A stretch of 64,000 bases of DNA from positions 3,223,283 to 3,287,282 of the forward strand of contig VYZB01000035.1 in assembly GCA_013397455.1 (NCBI GenBank). Direction: 5' to 3'. A program made the translations under genes and the position numbers. Every line of letters begins with the position of its first letter. Position 1 is the stretch's first letter. Source of the DNA: Crotophaga sulcirostris (lineage: Eukaryota; Chordata; Aves; Cuculiformes; Crotophagidae). This document shows positions 28,901-39,560 of the stretch, one piece after another. A model generated the notes under the pieces. It was not told where the DNA came from. It did no database searches and saw only the letters and a list, made by a program, of their open reading frames with translations.

Positions 28901-29689
28901 AAAGTGAAAGAAAATAAGAAAAACAGTGAATAGAAAAGTAATGAGAAAGAAAGCATACTGGGAAATTATTTAAAAACCACATGAGCTGTAATGTTACATC
29001 TTACCAAGTGAACTGGACACAGTGCTGGTTTGTGTTTATGCTAATGGAAAGCAGGAAAGGCATGTAAAGATGTGTTAATTCCTGGGTTACTTGTTTTTAT
29101 TGCTAGAATATCTAAAATATAAAAAATATTTTCAGCTCATTTGTATTATTTATGTAGTTTAAAATCAGAACTAAATAGCTTTACAACCACCTTAGTTATT
29201 GTAGGATAAAATAATTGTTAACTGAATCAATATAGGCTAAAATAGACTTGAGCTACAGGGTTCAGAGATTGTCAGCTGCAACTGCCAAGATGTAATATTT
29301 GCTGAGCATAATTATTCTTTCCTGCTGGCACAGAAACGGGCTTTCAGCTGCTTTTGGCTGCAGTCAGTTAGGGCCCCAGCCAATTAAGGCAATACAAAAT
29401 CACCCATTAAAATCTCATACTCAGAAAATGGTTGTAGTTCAGCTAGTATACATGTTTGACAAGAAATTAAACTGAAAGAGGATGTCAAAACCACATCTGT
29501 TCAAAGACAGGAGTAGAAAAAAGCTACTAACTTAAAAATGATGCTCCACCATTTTGACTGATGTCATTGCAGAGTTTCCAACCCTGAAAGCAAGTCCTTC
29601 CTCAACACCACCATATTTATTAGGAACAAGCTGTAAGAAATCTTTTTATCTTTTTCTCTGAAAAGATGACTAGTCTCCTGTAGAGGAAG
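25986..29689. other. Intergenic, A-rich tract only
   Basis: No gene recognised. An A-rich low-complexity tract (aaaac/aaag units) covers about 26107-26180. The segment 29100-29400 contains TAATTG and CCAATTA-type words around a less A+T-rich core, but without alignment there is no ground to call it conserved. Confidence 0.5.
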
Positions 29690-30110
29690 AAATTACTGAT
29701 GCAGCACGTCTTGATCTTAGAAAGCCTTTGATACAGTCCCATTTTTGTTCTCAGAAAAGAGCTTGAAAAAAAGCCTGTAAGGTAGATACACATTAACATG
29801 TCAGCACATGTGCTTCAAATGAGAAGGTCATTCAAGTCAAGTCACATAGTCTGTCCAAAGACAAATTTATTTCATATCTTTATCAACGATTTGAGTTATG
29901 GGTTAGCATGCAGGTCATGTCAAGATAAGAAGGCTAGCATTTAAAATGAATTTGAACAATTAGAGAAATAGTCTGAAAATGATAAAATTCAAAGTTCGAA
30001 GGACCATGCTAGAAGCAAAACTCAAAGGCACACATATAAAATTGAGAACAGTCAAGCTGTGAAAAAAAATTGGGTTTTTTTGTGGCTCAAAAAGGGAAAG
30101 AGAAAGTAAG
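29690..30110 (+). repeat. Decayed CR1-like LINE, reverse transcriptase region
   Basis: The phrase gatcttagaaagcctttgat, followed by acagtcccat, translates to a degraded DLRK(A)FDTV-P motif from the CR1/LINE reverse transcriptase. Further on, tctttatcaacgatttgag matches the FINDL-type stretch of the same enzyme. Many indels and stops separate the pieces. The right edge is uncertain. Confidence 0.6.
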
Positions 30111-30829
30111 AGATACTGTGACAAAAAAAGGATCTACTGAAAATTGCCAGCACCATCTTTCCTTTCCTCAGTTATGGGGGAGTGAAAACACACTTGGTTT
30201 TTTTTCCACCCTTTCCCACCTGTTGTTTCCTCTTCAATGCATTCTCTAGGCTCAACTCTGACTTCTCCCCCAGGCAATTCTCCAATTATTCCTCCTCATA
30301 GGAGCTCTTCTAGAGGAGCTCCTTTTTCAAGGGTTTTATGGAAACCCAGACATACCAATCCTCACAAGTCTCCTCCCAGGAATTTATACGTTTGGCTTTC
30401 TGTAAGACTCCCACTGTTTCCTTAGGCTATCTCCTGCTTGATCTCTTCTTGAAGATGCTGTCTTTCTTCCATTTTACATGGGATGATCCCAGTTACCAAG
30501 TCATATCCTCTTTCTGAGCCTTTGAGACCTTCTTTCCTGAAGACGGAGTCACTGGTTTCTGTTGCCCCATGACTTACTTCCCAGACAGCATAAGGCTTAC
30601 TAGCAGTTCTTTAATATCCATGCCATTTCCTTTTTATAGGGTCCTTCTTGACCCCTCCTTGTAGAATCAACCTGCCTGTTCTCCTCCTTAGCCATTTTTC
30701 TACTACCAAGCTCATTCTTTTTGATGACCAGCACTTGCCAGACTTGGCAGGGACACATAAACAAACAGTTCTGGCCAGGCTAAGGCCTATGCGGGCAAAA
30801 AATATTGCAACACAAAGAAAATCATCATA
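30111..30829. other. Pyrimidine-rich segment between two decayed CR1 pieces
   Basis: About 0.7 kb rich in C and T on the plus strand separates two CR1-like stretches of the same orientation. No terminal repeats, transposase or gene are visible. It may be a later insertion into one ancient CR1, or the host sequence between two copies. An open frame at 30648-30866 has no recognisable content. Confidence 0.4.
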
Positions 30830-31345
30830 CTCTGGAGAGTACTTGAGACCTCTAGTTGCTGTTTGAGCAGCTCATTCTCAGGAAGGTATAGAAAGGCTGG
30901 GCATAATTCAGAGAACAATAGTCACAACTATAAAGTCTCCAAAAAAGAAGGATACAAAGACAAAAAAAAAACCAAAAAAAAAAAATACAACTAGAATGAA
31001 AGTATGTATAAAGCAGACTGCAGAGTCACGGAGCGTGTCAAAAAAAGGATGTCAAACAACTGTTATTGAAAGATAGAAGAACAATTCACTTGTTCTGCAG
31101 TAAAGGAAATTTAGGCTAGGTAGTAGGGAAATCTCAGCATACCAGTCATTACACGGTATCTCAGGAAAGCAATAACTTGGGAGGTTATTGGAACATCAGT
31201 CTCAGGGCATTTTAAGGATAGGTTATTTTGACATGTTCAAGAAACACAGGTGCTCCTGATCCTGTCTCAGAAGAGGGATATTGGTTAGATGGCTTCCTGA
31301 AAACTTTACCAGTGCTGTTTCTTTGATTTCTTTATATAACTCTTG
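30830..31345 (+). repeat. Decayed CR1-like LINE, 3' part
   Basis: Order-preserved weak matches to CR1: gagtacttgagacctctagt; ctcaggaaggtatagaaagg; then, near the end, gatattggttagatggcttc, in the position of the usual 'ggttagatgacctcc', followed by tttctttgattt. An A-rich run (30962-30986) lies inside. It is far more diverged than the CR1 copies at 25281 and 48487. Confidence 0.5.
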
Positions 31346-33439
31346 AACACTGAAAACAATACTTAGTGTGAGAACTATAGCTGTCCGGAGATTGTACTGA
31401 AATTATTATCAAAGCACAGTGACAGTGAGTGACAAAGGCCAGAAGGCTGGAGGGGAGGAAGTGGAGAGGGTAGGGAGTTAAAGGAAGAAATATTTTTAAG
31501 TGGAGAAAAATAATAATTCACCAAGTAAAAAGAGCAGACTGTCAAATTGTTATCAGAGAAACTGAATGCCCATCTCTGCCTCCCTTCAGCAGCTACCAGC
31601 ATAAAATGGTCAACACGATAGGGGAAGGAGTCATTCCTCTTCACTTCAGCACAAACAATGAATTTATAAACAGATAAGAATATTTTATATTCACTGAGAC
31701 AACAAGCCAGCAAGTAGGTCACAATATCAAGTTTTAACAGTGTTTTAAAATGCTTTTTTTACTTTTCTGAGTAAAATTTTTCTATAAGGTACACTTTTAA
31801 TCTGAAAGCTTCTCAACGCACTTTTATAAAGTTACAGCAAATTACTTCAATTAAGTCTTTTTTTAGCCTGATATTGCAAACTTTGTTTTATTAAATACAA
31901 ACAACAGTGACAGAAAACTTGGTATTTAGGTAAATTTACTTGAATTGCACAGGAATACTGCTGAAATCTGAGACAGAGCAGTCCACCTGCATTTTTTTTA
32001 ATATTTCTTCTCCCAGTAACGTCAAATTATGTCTACAGCAGTAAACTGAGCACTTAAGATTTACCTTTGCAATTAACTCCTTTTAATTTTGGCAGCTAAT
32101 GTTTAAACTTAGTTTTCTCACTCCCAGCAAGCAGAGTTAGCTTAATAGAAGCAATATATGTGCTTCTTACTTTTACCACAGTGGGTTATAGGAACCATTC
32201 TTTTGCCCCCTTTCCATTTCAGCTGGCAGTGAACATGTCCAACACACATTATTATTACTTAAAGAAATGAAATAAGGAGAGAAGTGTCTATTTATTTCTG
32301 AGAAACACGACTCTGTTTAGTAATCAAACAATTGGAGGACATTGCTTTCCACTTCCAACTTCTCAGCAGCCGGCAATGCCATTGACACAATTTCTCTCAG
32401 GTCTGAGCCACCAAAACTTCTACTTCACCTCCCTGGATTGTCATCTGTCTGCTGCTTTCCCTTCTTCCTCACTCAGACAGACAGGCCCATTAAGCTTCAG
32501 CCATTGCCTTCCACTGTGCTCAGAGTGCAAAGAAAGCCCCTTGTCTTCTGTCAATGTGCCATCCCACCTTTCCCACACTAATTTGTGATACAGGAGACAT
32601 TTCTTAGTTCTTTGGATATGAACAAATAAAGATACACTAAGTTACACTGCCACTCTGACTAAATGAGATTTATCCTTGCCCCCAGCCAGCTCCAGGGGAT
32701 TCTGCCAGTTACAGTCGTCCTGTGTGCCCTCCATCAAGGCAACCTCAGGAAATTTTTAGAAGGTAAAGAAACTGTTTTCTTACTATAAATTTATTAAGAC
32801 AAGGTAAAATCCTAGTTTTGTGGCTGTAAAATAGGAATCACTGATCTCAGTGTTCCCAGGAGGTGCTGAAGTCCTCAGCACATCTAAGAGAGCGAATCTA
32901 TCAGGGCTTCGCACAGCGCTTGGGGACCTTTAAATAGAAAGCCCCATTACAACTTCAAATGTTGGTGTTAAGGCTCTGACAAATGCACAAATAGGCACTA
33001 CAGATAGATAGGAGAACGCATCTCTCTAATGTCGTTGATTGTAACCCATTATCTGAGTATCCCTGAGTGCACTGCACTTCTGCAATGCACTGATTGAAGA
33101 AGAGTCCTAGACAATAAATGCTGCTGGAAGCTGGTGAAAAATCAGCAGGTTGCTGTCACACAACTAACTATAAGTGAAAACAGATAATGCTACCAAGATA
33201 AAAACAGCAGGAATGGAAGAAACAGAGAGAGATCTGTATAGCTAATAGGGGGAGAAAATGAAACAGAAAACTTGAAAATGTGTATTTTCACTAATTTCTC
33301 TCTAGCTTTTCAATCTAACAAAGAAGCATAACAATAATTATAGATGATTGTAGCTCTCCAGATGCCATGTTGTTTCTGGTTTTCGTAAGCAATAAAACTG
33401 CCCAGACACTCAACACTGAGAAAAATATAGTCTTAAGAT
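31346..33439. other. Intergenic, nothing recognised
   Basis: No gene or identifiable repeat. A minus-strand open frame (31375-31722) and two plus-strand frames near 32342-32588 lack domains and splice context. Confidence 0.5.
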
Positions 33440-33800
33440 CCATCCACGCATACACACATGAAACAGTGGTGGGGAACTGGTTAAAACTACCTGGTATGTC
33501 AGGGCTTGATGGTGCAAAAAAGACACTGAGTTTTAAGATAGACATTGGGAACTCCAAGGTAAAAGAAGTGACAAAGTGGATGTCAATATTAGGCAAATTA
33601 GTAAATCATTTATAAATGAATAAAAAGACAGGATCACTCAATTCCTAGATAAATACAACCTGACTTGGAAGAGCCAGTATGGCTTCTGCAAAGGGACATA
33701 TTCTCTTAAAAACTTCTGAAGTGGCCCAACACCATAAGAAAGCTTTTGTGGTTTCTGCTTGACCTGCAAGTCAGTGCCTCTGAGCATCTGACTTGGTAAC
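33440..33800 (+). repeat. Decayed CR1-like LINE fragment
   Basis: The segment gagccagtatggcttctgca followed by aagggacatattct parallels the CR1 reverse-transcriptase stretch 'agccagcatggcttcaccaagggcaaatc'. Similarity fades on both sides, so the edges are estimates. Confidence 0.45.
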
Positions 33801-34822
33801 AGTAACAGGTCATGAAGGGAATGAAGAAGGACCAAAATAGGGGTGGACTATAATTTTTTAGTGAATACGTTTTATGGAAAAATGTTGTTTTGCTAAAGCC
33901 AACTGATTGAGTTGCTGATCGACCCAAAATGCCCCACCATTTTTTCACAAATGAATACTCACATCTTCCTTAAGCTATTGCTTAGTTCTAGTCTTAAAAT
34001 TAATGTTAAAAAGAGAGGAAAAAATAATTTGAGCTTCAGATGCTACGAGATAAGAAAACTATGTCCTTGTCATTCCCTAGTCCTGAGTCATTATGCATTT
34101 TATTGCAATTTAAAGCAAAAGAGATCTCATTTCCCCTCGCTCTCATCATTCAGGATCAATTATTCAATGTCTTAAGTACCTGTACGAATCAGCTGAATAG
34201 TCTTGCCCCCATCACAGATATATTCACTATTATGTCGATCAGGTCTTACAGAACCTGTCAGCATTATCCAAATAAATCAGGCCCACAACATGAGAAGTCA
34301 GCAAATTGGGACAACAGATTCACAAAGCAGCTGTACCTTTTTTCAAACAGGAAATATTTGTATCATTTATTTCACCTTCTTTCTATTTTATCAGTTTGCT
34401 GTTCCTTTATCCTACTGCCACAGCTCTATGTAGTTTAACATTCACGCTGGAGAAGGTGTTGCCTATAGCACAGCTTTTTGATGAGGATGGAGCATATTTA
34501 TCTTATCACTCTAATGAGTAAAAGATCTTACAGCCTTCCTCACACAGGGAAAAAATGCAGATTTCTTAAAACAATACACGATCTTCCTCAAGGCAAAACA
34601 TTCACAGTAACTATTTTAAATTGTTGAACAACAGAGGGTTAAAAACTCTTTCCTTGGTCTTGCACAGTCGCATATGTAAATTAGCATTTGTTGATGCCAG
34701 TGTTAGGGTTAAGCATAAGGTTTTATGGATATGTTACAGTATAAGGAAAAACATGAAGGGCCGTCTGCATTTCTCCTTTCTGGGGAGAGAGGGGAAAAAA
34801 AAAAAACCATGATCATTTTATG

Positions 34823-34834
34823 CCAGCAGATGGC
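34823..34834 (+). promoter_or_regulatory. CTCF-core motif match
   Basis: CCAGCAGATGGC fits the CTCF core CCASYAGRKGGC at all 12 positions, within tgCCAGCAGATGGCtacaac. It points the same way as the weaker match at 5551. Occupancy cannot be inferred from sequence alone. Confidence 0.4.
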
Positions 34835-37800
34835 TACAACTCATTACTGTGTAAATGTACAGCATGGAAAGTGGAATGACAAATTAATTAACATTTGCTA
34901 GGAATGCACAACAGAGAATGATATGCACTCATGCCATTTTATTTCATGTCACATTAATCGAGTAGTTGATAACTGACAAAATGCATTAAACTAACTATAG
35001 CTTTCTCTAGCAGGAGCAGATAAGCTGAAAATTTCTCTCACACAGAGATTTTATTCCCCTTACGAACACTGTGAGAGAGGAGGCAGCTGTGCACACATGC
35101 ACCTTTCCAGCATTACTTACCGCCCTACCGTACTGTTCATTTCACTGTAAATTATTTTCATCCAAGGTACCATCAGGCCTTAGCCCAAAACATTTCTGAT
35201 GAAACCACAGCTCACCCCAGCAGTTTGTCTCCCTGGTGTTTGGCTGCACAGTGGAGCCCTCTTTCTCCAGGGACATAGTTCGTGCAACGGGAGGAGGTAA
35301 CGGTTTCCCCTGCTGTGAGGGAATCTCACAGGGAAAATCTACATGAAATGTTTGTCACACATTTAGTGAATGACTTTAAATGATGTAGGTTACTGGTAAC
35401 AGCAATACAGGCACTTTTAGTGTGGGTCAGAGTTTTCTACAGCTAAATCAACTCTATGAAAACCTGGGCTTTTTTTCAAGTGTGCCTAATAAGGACCTTG
35501 GAACTGAGATACTGCAAAATTCTCAGCTGTCCTGAAAAAGCAGCTGAGACATCATGGCTCAAGTTGTTGTTATGGCACACAAGTGAGCACAAATAGCTAA
35601 CATGTCTCAAAAAGCACTCGGATTTGGAAGATGCCACTTCCTTTACTTTGCAGAACTGTGACTCAAATCTAACACAACTACACACCTCTGCACTTTTATC
35701 TACTGATAAAATGAGGCTTTCACAGCAGTGCCACACAGCATAGCTTGTGCACGGGGGTAAAAGAAACTTGTGGTCCCAGGAAGCCTTCCTTGCCATCCAT
35801 GCTGTGGCTGCCCCAGTCAGATATCACAGCACTGGCTCAGCCCCGTGCTGGATTTGCTCAGTCTGGGATAAGGTTTCCCAAGTCAAGCCATAGGCATCAT
35901 ATTAGAACTTCCTGCCTGGGTCATATCTAGTTCAGCCTCTTGAGCTAGTAGGACACAACTGTAAACCTTGTCTCTGTAGCCTGCTTCCCACCCTCTTTTA
36001 CTGCAGGGAAGTGGGAAGAGAAAGGATGCATTGTCCTACAGCTGTATGGTGACTCAAAACTGCTTACAGTATGGTAGGTTAGCAATAGTAGGGTAGCAGG
36101 AATGTTGCAGAGCAATATTAAAAAAAATTAGCTAACCAAGAGGCAATTAATGGCATAACATGTTTGAAATCAGGCTAGTTTAAAAAAATCAGTTTAGTTT
36201 TCACCATCACTCTGATCCTTTATATGGAACTTTACATAAGGGTGTCAGGATCAGTTACAAATTGGGGCACCAGCTGAATGTTGAATCTGTTCCAGCTTCC
36301 AGATGTGCATCTTGCCAAGCTTGTTGCTTTGTGTCTTGCTAGGTGAAAAAAGACCTGTCAGTGAGCAAACGTTAATACAACAAACTGCCATCATAGCCAG
36401 GGCCATGAGTTATGGGTAAGACAGAAAGACAGCACTGTGCTACCACCGCACAACTATGCCTCTCTGGGATAACAGGACAGCACAGTTTTTCACTACTCAC
36501 TTATCTACTGTCTGAAGATTACATTGATTTCCTCTTTACTAATCAAGGAGAAAAGCATACCAGGAGGCAGCTGTAAGCCATCCAAGAGATGGGATGGAAC
36601 AAGATTGGGTTCATTTTGCAATGTTTATTTAAAAAGATAAAGATATTCTTCCATTTAAAACACTGCTGCTTGAAGTCTCATGCAGAGAGCATTCATTGTG
36701 TGATTTCTAAAGACTTATGATCTTCTAACAGAAATGGGATTCAGCTAGGACTGGGTACAGGTGAAATAATCCCTGCATTGGGACTGGTGAAGAGCAGGTG
36801 TTTACAGAGCAGTCACTAGGAACCAGTCTTATTAGATTTAGGCAAACAGCTGGCAACTCTAACAAGAACCTATTCACACACCAAAATGGGCATTACAAAT
36901 TAACTTATTTCCAAAATTTTCAGCAAAATTGCTGGATGGAAAAGAATAAATATTTATTAACTTCATAAAACACCCAAAGTACTTAATAAATTTCTATTTT
37001 ACAGAAATACAAATATGACATCTTAAAGAAACATTTACTGGCTCTCTACAGGGTCACATTGCCAGCTAAGGTGAAAAAACTCCCTGTTGGTTAAATGGGA
37101 AAGGCATCAGCTAGAAACAATCTTCCACCACAAGCAGTAGAAGTAGCAAAGTCTAGTTTTCTATGAGCTTGTACCCTTTGCTACTAGACACCTTCTCATT
37201 GTAATAGTTCCACTGTTGGACACACATCACTTGCAATACTGCCACTGGGTGTGTGGCTACATGTGCTGGCGTGGTGTGGTCAGTGGGTACAGAGGTACTG
37301 GTTTGTGTCCTCCTTTGAAACTGAACATGCAGGAGCAGAGATCTGCTCTCCTTCCTCTCCGTTCGGGTCCTAATTGCAGTTTTTCTTCTGCTGAACCACA
37401 GGTTTTTTTCACAGTACTTGTAAGTAACTTGCTTTGAGTTTTCTATGCCACAACTTGGTTTGCAATTGGTTAAGAGTTATTAGGGAGGACAAGCATTGTG
37501 ATTCCACAAACCTTTTTTTCCTGGGAAAAAAGGTAACAACAAGAACAAAAGAATAGGATTACAATCAACACATCTGAAGTCACGAATACAGAAAATGGAC
37601 ACAGTCATCTCCTTACATCATGGAAAATGCTGTGGTCAAAGGACTAGAAACAATTGGATTTTTTTTTCATTCTTTTAAAATTATACTGGAAGCAAGAGAT
37701 GTTCACAGCAGCCCATAACTAGAAGGTTTAAATAATAAGGTGTGAGAATATTATTGCTCAATAAATATTTTGGTTTGTACTTGAAAACAAAGCTCATTCA

Positions 37801-37842
37801 CTGGTACCACTACCAGATGCTTCTGCACAGGTAAATTAATAT

Positions 37843-37858
37843 TCACCTGTACAGGTGA
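37843..37858. promoter_or_regulatory. 16-bp E-box palindrome
   Basis: TCACCTGTACAGGTGA is a perfect palindrome made of two CACCTG/CAGGTG E-boxes 2 bp apart. A third half-related word, CAGGTA, lies at 37828-37833. CACCTG boxes are bound by ZEB, SNAI and E-protein families; paired boxes are typical of ZEB-bound sites. Function is not established. Confidence 0.3.
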
Positions 37859-38729
37859 TTAATAACAAAGCAAAATTTAAATAACCTGTACTGAACACAA
37901 ACACTTTGAAAATCAAGACAACTGGAAGAGCGCTAGAAGTTGGCCAAGCAGGTTTTTATTTCACTGATGCTAATTTTTCATAAGTCTTAAGCATAATATT
38001 CAGGAGACTAGAAAACCATTATTTTCATGCTAACACTCAAATGATCTGGCCTAGTTACAGGTAAGAAAAATAAATGCAAGGCAAGAAGAAAGCAAAGATT
38101 GTTCAAACAGATATAGAACTGGAATATAAATAAGCTACTTAGCATGGCTTATGCAAAATAGCTGTTACTTTCTTAATGAGATTAGAAGTTTGTTTGATAA
38201 AGGCAACCACAGCTTCAATACACTTAGATATCCTAAGGCACTTGAATTAGTAACACACAATGTGCTCATTAAAAAGTAATCACTTTTCTATATCAATAAA
38301 GCACACGAGTAATGAATTAGGAATTGCTGCAGGGATCTTAAAAGTCTTGTCCATGGGGGACTTGCTGCCTGCAGTGCTTCTGGCGAGGCAACAGTCAGGC
38401 ATTTGGCAGCAGAGCCATTTCCATCTACTGCCTCACCTTGGGGAAGGGGCTCCTTACCACCTCTGTACACCTTACAGTCTGTGCCACATCGCCTAGTGGA
38501 TGCCCAGACAATAAACTCAATCAGAAAATAGATCCAGTTTAAAAATAATCTAGTTAATACCTTTCCCTTAAAACTCAGAAACAGCTTATGCAGCCTTACA
38601 GGTAGCTCAAGAACTTGAACCTCTTTACCGTGTGAAGACACAAATGCTTGTACTAGGAAAGCAACAAAGTAGAAAACAGACAAAGGAGGAAGAAAAAAAA
38701 GCAACTACAAAGTAGAAATTGATATAAAG

Positions 38730-39560
38730 TCACTATTCCTAAAATGTGCAGATGATCAAAGGCTTGATGCTAAGTAATAAGGAGAACACAGCAGCTAGGC
38801 TACATGATCTGAATCCTTTGTGAGAAGCTGGGTTTACAAAAACAAAAACATTGCAATATTTCCAAAGCAAAGCTTCACATCTAGAAACAAGATTAACAGG
38901 TCATCCCTAAAGATTGTCCCAGGAAAGTCCAATCCTGAAGACGAGCAAGATGCAGAGCAGGTAAGCAAGGCAGCAAGAGCCTATGAATTCTCTAGCAATC
39001 ACAGCTAATAAGCCCTTCTGATGAGTGAACAGCAGAGCAGCAACAGAGAATAAAGACACAATTTTATCTTTAGGAGTTTCACAGGTGGCCCTGTTACAAG
39101 ATTGCAGCCTCTGGTATGCCCGCATTGCAAAAGGGACCTTTAAAAATTGGAGAACAAAAAGAAAACCTACACGGGTGTTTCAAGGATGGGCAAAACATTT
39201 TCTTACTTACCATAAGGAATTTACAGATGAGTGTGTGTAGTTTAACAGAAAAGGGATTGAGAAACAGCATTGCAAAGTATCAGTACTTTGGCAGAAAAAA
39301 AACCAAACAACAAAACAAACACCCCAAAGTCTCCTTAATCCACTGAGGAAGTGGAAAGCAGAAAAGATGGCAAGAAGTAGAAGTGTGGCAAGCTCCAAAC
39401 TAGATGCAAGGTGAGGGTATTACACTATGAAAAGCCAAAGACAATTCTCTATCTCATCATGTTTCAAACCAAGACTAGATGTTTTCTGGGAAAGTAAGTC
39501 TTAAACAATCAATTTATTGGACTCTACAAAGGACTGCAATAATATAGATATCAAAATACC
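38730..39560 (+). repeat. Decayed ancient CR1-like LINE
   Basis: Weak matches to CR1 appear in the right order: cacaggtggccctgttacaa; gcaaaagggacctttaaaaa followed by ttggagaac; tgtttcaaggatgggcaaaa; and near the end tgtttcaaaccaagactaga followed by tgttttctgg, which parallels the 3' part of old CR1 families ('aaaccaagattggatgtctttctg'). An A/C-rich tract (39295-39326) interrupts it. No reading frame survives. Confidence 0.5.

Larger units (their letters stand above)
33801..38729. other. Intergenic; one CTCF-like and one E-box motif, no gene
   Basis: Open frames of up to 138 codons occur (33912-34438 plus, 35476-35796 minus, 38288-38704 minus), but none shows a domain, signal peptide with mature protein, or a plausible exon pair. 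A CTCF-core match lies at 34823 and an E-box palindrome at 37843. Confidence 0.5.

Noticed and set aside
34040..34438. Plus-strand open frame of 132 codons with hydrophobic C-terminal part
   Set aside because: No recognisable protein, no coding-like codon pattern, and shifted frames over the same stretch are also open.
38288..38704. Minus-strand open frame of 138 codons
   Set aside because: No domain, no conserved motif and no splice partners; composition is that of random A+T-moderate DNA.
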